Of a stretch of 7,714 nt of DNA, positions 1 to 4,923 are shown piece by piece (the stretch's first letter is position 1; every line of letters starts with the position of its first letter). The position numbers and the translations under genes are program-made. The notes beneath the pieces are model-generated. The model ran no database searches. It was not told the origin of the DNA and was given only the letters and a program-made list of their open reading frames with translations. Origin of the DNA: Candidatus Limimorpha equi (GTDB taxonomy: Bacteria; Bacteroidota; Bacteroidia; Bacteroidales; F082); contig JAGHSL010000261.1 of the NCBI GenBank assembly GCA_018065885.1, forward strand, positions 1-7,714, read 5' to 3'.

Positions 1-8
1 ATGAAATG

Positions 9-44
9 AAAAATGCGGAAGGCTGATTGGCTTTCCGCATTTTT
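9..44. terminator. Strong intrinsic terminator, bidirectional
   Basis: A perfect 12-bp stem (left arm AAAAATGCGGAA at 9-20, right arm TTCCGCATTTTT at 33-44) encloses a 12-nt loop. A T-run follows the stem on the plus strand, and the A-run at the left base gives an equivalent T-run on the minus strand, so it can act in both directions. On the minus strand it lies 28 nt after the stop of the small broken frame at 72-204. On the plus strand it could end a gene lying left of the window. Confidence 0.85.
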
Positions 45-71
45 TGTTTCACTCCAGAACGATATTATTCT

Positions 72-204
72 TTATGGCGTTCTCATGTGTTCGTGTAACC
101 AGCCTTCGTAAATCTCGTCGTTTATGGACCCTTCGTCCCATAATTTATCGATTGCATCACCGCATCTGATAAGATGTAATGGATGGGCTGATGTTTGTTG
201 TCAT
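72..204 (-). pseudogene. Small frame-disrupted ORF with strong RBS (unknown protein)
   Basis: A textbook Shine-Dalgarno AAAGGAG (minus strand, 218 to 212) sits 7 nt before an ATG at 204. The ATG frame encodes only 15 residues and stops with TGA at 159-157. The +1 frame is open from about 200 to a TAA at 74-72 and reads like real protein, with an acidic amphipathic stretch (for example DAIDKLWDEGSINDEIYEGW) and a C-terminus ending HEHMRTP. A terminator follows 28 nt later. A single-base shift anywhere between about 200 and 160 would give one protein of about 45-50 residues. I do not recognise a family. Options are a recent pseudogene, a sequencing or assembly error, +1 frameshifting near CGG-TGA, or chance. 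No start codon is visible for the second frame on its own. Confidence 0.35.
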
Positions 205-211
205 ATATTCA

Positions 212-218
212 CTCCTTT
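212..218 (-). promoter_or_regulatory. Strong Shine-Dalgarno AAAGGAG
   Basis: The minus strand reads AAAGGAG, seven bases, followed by a 7-nt spacer and ATG at 204. This site is unusually strong for a genome in which the other genes mostly have A-rich leaders. It is the main reason to take the short disrupted frame downstream seriously. Confidence 0.55.
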
Positions 219-352
219 CATTTCAGGCTGCAATAATACAATGAATTTCTCACAACGTGGTTGGAATGTTTTTGCGGGTAATTCCTGCAAATCTTAATAG
301 GTAAGCAGGTGAGCATAATTAGTTTACATATTGAAAACGAGACATCGAAGTC

Positions 353-399
353 GCGGGAATGCGAGAATACGAGGCTTCTCGGAATCCCGCAGCCTCGTA
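353..399. repeat. Nested hairpin with loop complementary to a downstream tract
   Basis: Two concentric stems are visible. The outer pair is GCGGGA (353-358) with TCCCGC (385-390). The inner pair is CGAGAA (362-367) with TTCTCG (376-381). The two are separated by symmetrical 3-nt internal loops (ATG and GAA). The 8-nt terminal loop TACGAGGC (368-375) is the exact reverse complement of GCCTCGTA at 392-399, two bases (391 and the outer-stem end at 390) beyond the hairpin, so a pseudoknot or an alternative fold is possible. No gene covers it. It lies about 120 bp past the end of the ROK/TSCPD operon and could be a 3'-end structure, a dispersed palindromic element or a small RNA. It lacks a clean terminator T-tract. 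Confidence 0.6.
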
Positions 400-518
400 G
401 CCTCGCGTCCGTTTATAATGCAGCTTTATTTTGAACAGTGACTCAAAGAAATGGTATTCTTAAATCGTTAAATTCATCAGAGAACGCTTTGCAACTATGA
501 ATCTGTTTTCGATTTGGA

Positions 519-773
519 TTATCCCATCTTTGTCAAAGCCTCTTTCAAGGCTTTTGCCAACTGGTCGGGACAAGAAGTCGGCTTAAAGCCGCAACGTATG
601 CCCTCCAAACGCTTGACGACTTCTTCGGCAGGCATGCCTTCCACCAATCGGCTGATGCCTTGCGTGTTGCCATCGCAGCCATATTCGAAGACGACATTCC
701 TTAAAATGCCGTCTTCAATTTCAAAACTCACAGCTTCGCTGCAAGTGCCAATATTCAAATGCCTGAATCTCAT
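519..773 (-). CDS. TSCPD-domain protein, four-cysteine TIGR03905 type
   Basis: This is an 84-residue protein with the hallmark TSCPD motif at residues 66-70. It has exactly four cysteines (Cys11 in GTCSEA, Cys33 in YGCDGN, Cys61 in RCGFK and Cys68 in TSCPD), the pattern of the small stand-alone TIGR03905 family. The TSCPD domain is otherwise known from the C-terminus of class II ribonucleotide reductases, where cysteines are thought to bind zinc; metal binding here is inference. The length fits a full single-domain protein. The start ATG (773-771) overlaps the TGA stop of the upstream ROK kinase gene (772-770) as ATGA, so the two are very likely co-transcribed and translationally coupled. No RBS beyond the coupling is obvious. 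The biological role of the family is unknown, and nothing in the sequence shows what it does for the kinase. Confidence 0.9.
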   Translation of the reverse strand: MRFRHLNIGTCSEAVSFEIEDGILRNVVFEYGCDGNTQGISRLVEGMPAEEVVKRLEGIRCGFKPTSCPDQLAKALKEALTKMG

Positions 774-1882
774 ATATTTTCATTTTGATTCATGAGTTCA
801 AGCTGATGCACAGCGTAGGCGTAAGCACCAACCGAAACTGCCGATGAAGTGCCCAACTTTGTCACCCCAACGCCAATGCGTTTGGTCGGGTCGTACCACA
901 CTTTCTGGTCGCTGAATGGTACATTAATCATTCTGCCCGACTTTCCCGTGAAACGAATCATGTCTTCGTCATCCATCAGATTGAAGGCTACGGTTTCCAT
1001 GCGTGACACTTGATGGCCGTTTAAGTCGGTGAAAGGTTCGTTCATTTTTTCAATGAGTTTCGGCATGAACACAGGCCAAGCTCCTGACAATCCGCCACCT
1101 ATGACGATGATGCTATCCGTCAACGTAACGGCATTGGCAAGCACATCGGCCAAAACGGTGGCCAGTTCGTCCCAAGCTTTCTGGGCAGCCGCTTTGTTTC
1201 CGTCCTTAATGCCCATGGCAATCTGGTAAATGTCGAAAGGCTGTGGCGCTTCGTCAAAGGGAATGTTGGCTTCGCGGGCAAAAACGCGGCGCACACCACG
1301 AATGCTGATGCTGTCCTCGGCACTTGTTTTCGGATAAAGAATGTTGCGCGAACGGTTGATTTCGCCGCCAGCGGAATTATCGCCATTGAGCAAGACCTTG
1401 TCGATGACGATACCGCCGCCAAAACCTGTGCCCAAAGTCACGCCGAGCAGGTTTTTATAGCGTTTCGGATTGCCTTGCTGCGCTAAAAGCTGGTTCACTT
1501 CGGGGAGCAAACCTCCAAGGGCCTCACCGTATGCGAAAAGGTCGCCATCGTTATTGATGAAAACGGGCACATGGAACTCGTTTTCAAGCATTTGCTTCAA
1601 CGGAACGCCACCCTTGAAAGTCGGCAGGTTTTCCAAATTGCCGATGATGCCATTCGGATAATCAGCCGGACCAGGAAAACAAAAACTGATGGCCGTAGGT
1701 TTCAGGCCGCATCTTTCCTCCACCTGATGAAATCCCAGAATGATTTTCTGAAGTACGCCTTCCAAATCGGGCGCAGCTGAAGGAATGGTGAAAGGCTCGA
1801 ATAATTCGACCGAATCTTTCATGGCGGAAAACTTGAATCCGGTTCCGCCTGCATCCAATGTATAAATAATGTTGTTCGACAT
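770..1882 (-). CDS. ROK-family sugar kinase (glucokinase-like)
   Basis: This 370-residue cytoplasmic protein of the ROK/ASKHA fold predicts ATP-dependent phosphorylation of a hexose or hexosamine. It shows the N-terminal phosphate loop LDAGGTGFK (residues 9-17), the putative catalytic Asp112 in INNDGD with the following YGE, the second phosphate motif LGTGFGGGIV (150-159) and the adenosine motif IVIGGGLSGA (259-268). The usual ROK zinc site (GHxxx followed by CxCGxxGCxE) is absent: the equivalent position reads AGGEINRSRN (171-180). The protein is also longer than the roughly 300-320 residues common for ROK kinases, with an extra C-terminal region. ROK transcriptional repressors carry an N-terminal helix-turn-helix, which is missing here, so a kinase role is favoured. 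It is the first gene of an operon with the TSCPD gene. The start is the first Met, preceded by an A-rich leader (ACTAAAACAAAATACT) and a good promoter. The substrate cannot be told from the sequence. Confidence 0.9.
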   Translation of the reverse strand: MSNNIIYTLDAGGTGFKFSAMKDSVELFEPFTIPSAAPDLEGVLQKIILGFHQVEERCGLKPTAISFCFPGPADYPNGIIGNLENLPTFKGGVPLKQMLENEFHVPVFINNDGDLFAYGEALGGLLPEVNQLLAQQGNPKRYKNLLGVTLGTGFGGGIVIDKVLLNGDNSAGGEINRSRNILYPKTSAEDSISIRGVRRVFAREANIPFDEAPQPFDIYQIAMGIKDGNKAAAQKAWDELATVLADVLANAVTLTDSIIVIGGGLSGAWPVFMPKLIEKMNEPFTDLNGHQVSRMETVAFNLMDDEDMIRFTGKSGRMINVPFSDQKVWYDPTKRIGVGVTKLGTSSAVSVGAYAYAVHQLELMNQNENI

Positions 1883-1896
1883 AGTATTTTGTTTTA

Positions 1897-2009
1897 GTGA
1901 GAATTAAAAAATAAACTGTAACAAAAATAGCTGTTTTTTCGCTTCGCTAAACGCAAATTTTCGTAAATGAAACATAAATTATCGAAATTTATAATCGCCT
2001 ACATATCAG
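1897..2009 (-). repeat. 113-bp recurrent upstream element, copy A
   Basis: Read on the minus strand (the direction of the ROK gene) this stretch aligns over its whole length with the plus strand 4416-4527. Identical blocks appear in the same order: CTGATAT, ATTAT, AATTTATG, TTCATTT, TTTAGCGAAGC, AAAAAACAGC, GTTACAG and TTAATTCTCAC. The lengths are 113 and 112 bp, so indels are few. The similarity weakens within about 15 bp beyond TTCTCAC, before the coding region. Both copies therefore sit upstream of a gene in the same relative orientation. It may be a shared control region or a dispersed miniature repeat. Confidence 0.75.
1922..1929 (-). promoter_or_regulatory. Bacteroidota -7 box TATTTTTG for the ROK operon
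   Basis: On the minus strand 1929-1922 reads TATTTTTG, a full match to TAnnTTTG. Transcription would start near 1915 and give a leader of about 33 nt before the ATG at 1882. A TTTG lies 24 nt further upstream, slightly more distant than the usual -33 spacing. The box sits inside the 113-bp repeated element. In the copy at 4416-4527 the same position reads CATTTCCG, so it is not conserved there. Confidence 0.6.
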
Positions 2010-2013
2010 TTAA

Positions 2014-2053
2014 ATTTTTGGAAATTCATGTCTATTTTTGGAAATTCGTGTCT
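2014..2053. repeat. 20-bp tandem duplication
   Basis: Two adjacent 20-bp units, ATTTTTGGAAATTCATGTCT at 2014-2033 and the same with CGTG for CATG at 2034-2053, differ by one base. They lie in the AT-rich gap between the 3' end of the exosortase gene and the upstream region of the ROK gene, directly beside element A. No function is evident; slippage or a paired binding site are both possible. Confidence 0.8.
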
Positions 2054-2108
2054 ATAAAAACAATATTAATTTAGGTGTCTGAATTGCTCCATTTAATTTT
2101 GTTATTGC

Positions 2109-2720
2109 TTAATCGTTTGTCTCAGTTTTTCCAGCGTCATTTTTCTTTTTCGGATGAGCGAAAAATTCAACCCACGCCACCCACATCAAGAAAATGATGA
2201 AATAGAAAAAGATTTTGAAAATGTAATCGTGTGCCAGATGGAAGCTGTTTGGCCACGGAATTTGCATGAGCAAGATGCCGCAAATCCTGACAACATTAGT
2301 CAATTCAACGACAACCAAACCTGCCGGAATAAACCATGCCTTGTGCTTCCAAGGTCCCGGGAACAAAAGCATGAGGAAAATCCAATGGCACCATTGTTTC
2401 AGGCTGGCGCATTCAAGCGCAACAACAACCCTCGCCCAACCGCCGTCGCTGTTTGGCGTGGCAATGAGGCGCATGTCGCTCACAGTTGCAATATCAATGC
2501 AGAAAACGTGTTGCAACACCCAGCACGACTGGTCGAAAACCAGATTGACTGCCCAAAGCGAAAGTTTATCAATAGCGCCTTTGACGGGCCAATATTCCAA
2601 AGCCTGCCAGCCTAAATACAAGAAGTGAAAACTCAATATCAAAATGATAAAAAGCATCACATCGACTGTACTGGTGTTTTTCGGGTCTTTACAGTATTTC
2701 CTGATATTTTCGATATACAT
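2109..2720 (-). CDS. Exosortase/archaeosortase-family membrane protein
   Basis: This 203-residue integral membrane protein carries the three conserved residues of the exosortase/archaeosortase transpeptidase family, which cleaves C-terminal sorting tails of exported proteins and is thought to transfer them to an envelope anchor. They are Cys104 (in ALECASLKQW), Arg145 (in TNVVRICG) and His164 (in HLAHDYIFK; His161 is nearby), each at the start of or inside a hydrophobic helix. Membrane segments lie at about 22-40, 94-122, 130-152 and 168-188. A highly charged tail (PKKKNDAGK) follows the last helix. The start chosen is the ATG at 2720. The frame stays open to 2834, but that would run into the divergent MscS gene and its promoter. 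No clear RBS is seen. A near-match to the -7 box (CAAATTTG, minus strand 2738-2731) would give an almost leaderless mRNA. The Xrt subfamily cannot be assigned. No PEP-CTERM-like substrate, glycan cluster or partner gene is visible in the window. Confidence 0.85.
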   Translation of the reverse strand: MYIENIRKYCKDPKNTSTVDVMLFIILILSFHFLYLGWQALEYWPVKGAIDKLSLWAVNLVFDQSCWVLQHVFCIDIATVSDMRLIATPNSDGGWARVVVALECASLKQWCHWIFLMLLFPGPWKHKAWFIPAGLVVVELTNVVRICGILLMQIPWPNSFHLAHDYIFKIFFYFIIFLMWVAWVEFFAHPKKKNDAGKTETND

Positions 2721-2760
2721 ACAAAGGTCAAATTTGAGGCGATAAAAATAGGAAAAATTG

Positions 2761-2768
2761 TAATTTTG
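2761..2768 (+). promoter_or_regulatory. Bacteroidota -7 box TAATTTTG for mscS
   Basis: TAATTTTG matches TAnnTTTG fully and lies 21 nt before the mscS ATG. Transcription would start near 2775, giving a leader of about 15 nt. A TTTG at 2733-2736 is the best -33 candidate but is spaced 24 nt away, a few bases long. The A-rich TTAAAGAAAA just before the ATG is the likely ribosome contact. The 69-bp gap between the two divergent starts must also hold the exosortase promoter. Confidence 0.6.
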
Positions 2769-2789
2769 CGCATTCAAAATTAAAGAAAA

Positions 2790-3698
2790 ATGGCAAACGA
2801 TACGATTGTGTCTAAATTCAGCGAGACGATTCAAAACGATTCTACCATTATGACAATGGCCGAAACAATTGAAAAAGTGAAAGATACGCCAATTTCAGAG
2901 TGGGGTCCGAATTTGGTGAACAATTATCTTGTTCCATTGGGAATAAAACTTGTGGTCGCTTTCCTGATTTTTCTCGTTGGCCGATGGCTTGTGAAAGTAA
3001 TCAAAAACAGCCTCCACCGCATGATGGAACGCCGCAAGACCGATGTCTCGTTGCGATCGTTTTTGGACAGCCTGATTTCGGTTCTGTTGAATTTCATTCT
3101 TATCATAATCATTATCAGCGTCTTGGGAATCAACACAAGTTCGTTGGTGGCACTTTTGGCATCGGCGGGTTTGGCGGTCGGCATGGCTTTGAGCGGAACT
3201 TTGCAGAATTTTGCCGGTGGCGTAGTCATTATGATTTTCCGTCCTTTTAAAGTGGGCGATTACATTTCGGCGCAAGGTCAGGAAGGCACAGTGAAGGAAA
3301 TACAGATTTTCAATACGATTATCAAAACCCTTGACAATAAGATTATTACGATACCAAACGGAATTCTTTCCACGGGCATTATGACAAATTTTGGAAAAGA
3401 GGAAACACGCCGTGTCGACTGGACTTTTTCCATTTCTTACGGCGACGATTACGACAAGGCAAAAGCCGTGCTGAAAAACCTATGCAATGATGATACGCGC
3501 ATTTTGAAGAATCCCGAAGTTTTTATCGAATTGGCGAAACTGAACAGCAGTTCGGTTGATATTACCGTCCGTGCTTGGGTCAAGTCGGCCGACTACTGGA
3601 ATGTTTTTTTCAGCATGAACGAGAAAGTTTACAAGACATTCCCTGCCGAAGGTCTCAACTTGCCTTTCCCGCAAATGGATGTGCATGTGAAACAGTGA
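2790..3698 (+). CDS. mscS: Small-conductance mechanosensitive channel, MscS family
   Basis: This 302-residue inner-membrane channel relieves turgor by opening under membrane tension during osmotic downshock; it acts as a homoheptamer in the well-studied relatives. Three membrane helices are visible: TM1 about 46-70, TM2 about 93-113, and the glycine/alanine-rich pore helix TM3 about 118-150 (LLASAGLAVGMALSGTLQNF then AGGVVIMIFRPFKVGD). The soluble beta domain follows, with the conserved IPNG at 188-191 and SYGDDYDKA near 216-224. The C-terminal alpha/beta domain ends with FPQMDVHVKQ. The length is close to the E. coli protein (286 residues), with a slightly longer polar N-terminus. The first ATG is preferred over Met21 because of the A-rich leader and the promoter 21 nt upstream. 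It is divergent from the exosortase gene and followed by the repeat array. No hairpin terminator is seen before the array. Confidence 0.95.
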   Translation: MANDTIVSKFSETIQNDSTIMTMAETIEKVKDTPISEWGPNLVNNYLVPLGIKLVVAFLIFLVGRWLVKVIKNSLHRMMERRKTDVSLRSFLDSLISVLLNFILIIIIISVLGINTSSLVALLASAGLAVGMALSGTLQNFAGGVVIMIFRPFKVGDYISAQGQEGTVKEIQIFNTIIKTLDNKIITIPNGILSTGIMTNFGKEETRRVDWTFSISYGDDYDKAKAVLKNLCNDDTRILKNPEVFIELAKLNSSSVDITVRAWVKSADYWNVFFSMNEKVYKTFPAEGLNLPFPQMDVHVKQ

Positions 3699-3707
3699 TT
3701 TAATCGG

Positions 3708-4170
3708 CTACAGATTGTTTTTTCTCCCGCTGATAACGCTGATTTACGCAGAGAGTTTCTTGAAACCGCAGATTTCCGCAGATAACACTGATTTTCAATA
3801 AACTACAGTTTTTTCTCCCGCTGATGACGCTGATTTCCGCAGAGAGTTTTTGAAACCGCAGATTGCGCAGATTACACTGATTTTCAATAAACTATAGATT
3901 CTTTTCTCCCGCTGATGACGCTGATTTACGCAGAGAGTTTCTTGAAACCGCAGATTTCCGCAGATAACACTGATTTTCAATAAACTACAGATTTTTTTCT
4001 CCCGCTGATGACGCTGATTTCCGCAGAGAGTTTTTGAAACCGCAGATTGCGCAGATTACACTGATTTTCAATAAACTACTGATTTTTTCTCCCGCTGATG
4101 ACGCTGATTTACGCAGAGAGTTTCTTGAAATAGCAGATTTCCGCAGATGACACGGATTTTACACAGATTA
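3708..4170. repeat. Five-unit tandem array with A-B-A-B-A higher-order order
   Basis: Units start again at CTCCCGC at 3724, 3815, 3906, 3999 and 4089, giving periods of 91, 91, 93 and 90 bp. Units 1, 3 and 5 (type A) share GATTTACGCAGAG, GTTTCTTGAAA and a GCAGATTTCCGCAGAT core. Units 2 and 4 (type B) share GATTTCCGCAGAG, GTTTTTGAAA and GCAGATTGCGCAGATTAC. The array is therefore a duplicated A-B dimer of about 182 bp plus a final A. The final A is degenerate after GAAATAGCAG and trails off into ACACAGATTAAA. Inside each unit a rough 10-bp rhythm is visible (GCTGATAAC, GCTGATTTAC, GCAGAGAGTT and so on). No gene reads through it convincingly. It resembles GCAGATT-type dispersed repeats seen in many genomes. 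Confidence 0.95.
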
Positions 4171-4320
4171 AATTTTGAATTCGCCCTTCGACAAGCTCCT
4201 TCGGCAGACGCAGGGAGCACAGGGAACAGTGCATGAATTTTCACGGATTGCTGGCGCATGAAAAAAATTTACTCCGAATTTACTCTACAATTTACTTTCC
4301 CTCACAGCATCTTAGTAACG
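4171..4320. other. Gene-free stretch with dispersed-repeat remnants
   Basis: The stretch contains CCCTTCGACAAGCTCCTTCG (4184-4203), which resembles a common intergenic CCTTCGACAAGCTC repeat. It is followed by GACGCAGGGAGCACAGGGAAC, split here as GACGCAGGGAGC then ACAGGGAAC, and by GAATTTTCACGGATTG, similar in style to the array. Next come three copies of AATTTACT at 4266, 4277 and 4289. No open frame with a credible start is present. It looks like an accretion of degraded repeats rather than a gene. Confidence 0.5.
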
Positions 4321-4321
4321 C

Positions 4322-4415
4322 TTAAAAAATAAGTTGTAACACATTTCAACGTTCGCAATTGTTTTCTTGTTAAACGCAAATTGCCGCAAATTATCCTTAA
4401 ATTAACGTGAATTAT
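4322..4415 (+). repeat. Recurrent upstream element, copy C (diverged)
   Basis: Read on the plus strand this aligns with the plus strand of copy A. It shares TTAAAAAATAA, then TGTAACA, then TAAACGCAAATT, followed by CG, AAAT and TAAATTA blocks in the same order, with one 5-nt length difference in the middle. It ends where copy B begins and runs in the opposite direction, so C and B form an imperfect inverted pair centred near 4415. It is weaker than the A/B match, but three ordered blocks are unlikely to agree by chance. Confidence 0.55.
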
Positions 4416-4527
4416 CTGATATACATCCAATTATGGTTTTCAACAATTTATGATTCATTTTCGATGATTTGCCTTTAGCGAAGCAAAAAACAGCCATTTC
4501 CGTTACAGGTTGTTTATTAATTCTCAC
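4416..4527 (+). repeat. Recurrent upstream element, copy B
   Basis: This 112-bp stretch matches the minus strand of 1897-2009 end to end, from CTGATAT through TTTAGCGAAGC and AAAAAACAGC to TTAATTCTCAC. It lies 135 bp before the TM1266-like gene and just upstream of that gene's promoter. Relative to the downstream gene it has the same orientation as copy A has to the ROK gene. The -7 box of copy A is replaced here by CATTTCCG, so any shared role is not simply that promoter. Confidence 0.75.
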
Positions 4528-4555
4528 CAAACTGAAAACGCTTTTGTTTTTTCCT

Positions 4556-4563
4556 TACTTTTG
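4556..4563 (+). promoter_or_regulatory. Bacteroidota -7 box TACTTTTG for the receptor operon
   Basis: TACTTTTG fits TAnnTTTG fully. The start of transcription would be near 4570, giving a leader of about 93 nt before the ATG at 4663, long enough to hold control elements. No convincing -33 TTTG is at the usual distance. In the leader, CCCGCA (4566-4571) can pair with TGCGGG (4628-4633), but the first arm straddles the predicted start, so this is weak. Confidence 0.5.
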
Positions 4564-4649
4564 CCCCCGCAATAACAAAAACCGTACAAGCACTGAGATT
4601 GAGACGAAAAGTTGCCATCGAGGTTCGTGCGGGAATTTAAATCTGATCC

Positions 4650-4654
4650 GGAGG
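4650..4654 (+). promoter_or_regulatory. Shine-Dalgarno GGAGG fixing the start at 4663
   Basis: GGAGG is followed by an 8-nt spacer and ATG at 4663. It supports this start over the longer open frame that begins at a TTG at 4612 and adds 17 residues with no family resemblance. Such a strong site is unusual among the genes in this window. Confidence 0.7.
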
Positions 4655-4662
4655 AACAGCAA

Positions 4663-4923
4663 ATGGAAAAGAGAATTGGTACAGCCATTATTTATGTGCA
4701 GGACAGGGCGGCGGCACCGCAACTGAACGAAATACTTTCGCGCCACAGCGAAATAATCATCTGCCGCCAAGGTTTCCCAAGAAACAAATACAGCATCATT
4801 TCTGTTATCTTTGAAGGCACCACCGACCAGATCGGTTCCCTGACGGGCCAACTGGGACGCATCGTTGGAATCGAGGTCAAGTCGGTATTACTTAAAATCA
4901 AAGATAACGAAAATGAAAAGTAA
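4663..4923 (+). CDS. TM1266-like small regulator-type protein
   Basis: This 86-residue cytoplasmic protein resembles the TM1266 family, annotated as putative regulators of the iron-only hydrogenase system and related in fold to the C-terminal ligand-binding domain of NikR. Recognisable features are the N-terminal strand MEKRIGTAIIYVQDRAAAPQ, the helix LNEILSRHSEIII, the central RQGFP near 35-39, a second strand YSIISVIFEGTTDQIG (43-58), the conserved LTGQLGRIVGIEVKS (60-74), and a charged tail. There is no DNA-binding domain, so it probably acts through ligand or metal sensing or protein contact (inference). Cys34 is the only cysteine and His28 the only histidine. The start follows from the GGAGG 8 nt upstream. 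Its stop overlaps the TonB-dependent receptor start by 11 bp, so the two are co-translated. No hydrogenase or HydEFG gene is in the window, so the usual context is missing. An ACT-like domain protein of other function is the alternative. Confidence 0.78.
   Translation: MEKRIGTAIIYVQDRAAAPQLNEILSRHSEIIICRQGFPRNKYSIISVIFEGTTDQIGSLTGQLGRIVGIEVKSVLLKIKDNENEK

Noticed and set aside
2154..2628. Plus-strand open frames of 153 and 120 codons
   Set aside because: They are antisense to the exosortase gene, whose three family residues and membrane helices are clear. The antisense peptides show no domain or hydrophobic pattern.
2721..2834. Longer exosortase start at 2834
   Set aside because: It would add 38 residues without family features, overlap the mscS coding region by 45 bp, and cover the likely mscS promoter.
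3708..4170. CRISPR array
   Set aside because: The whole unit of about 91 bp is repeated; there are no short constant repeats separated by unique spacers, and no cas genes are present.
3795..4259. Minus-strand short frames of 61 and 63 codons with VICGNL/VICAICG words
   Set aside because: They are translations of the tandem repeat array. The repeated words come from GCAGATT units, and such peptides are commonly mis-annotated as hypothetical proteins.
4586..4655. TPP riboswitch-like words CTGAGA and CTGATCCGG in the leader of the receptor operon
   Set aside because: The order is right, but the paired helices and the rest of the conserved core (the ACCC, GGTAAT and GCGTAGGGA parts) are missing, so chance is more likely. 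A covariance-model scan would decide.
4865..4912. Longer TonB receptor start at 4865
   Set aside because: It would place 16 polar residues before a complete signal peptide. The ATG at 4913 gives a standard KSKK-hydrophobic-AFA leader.
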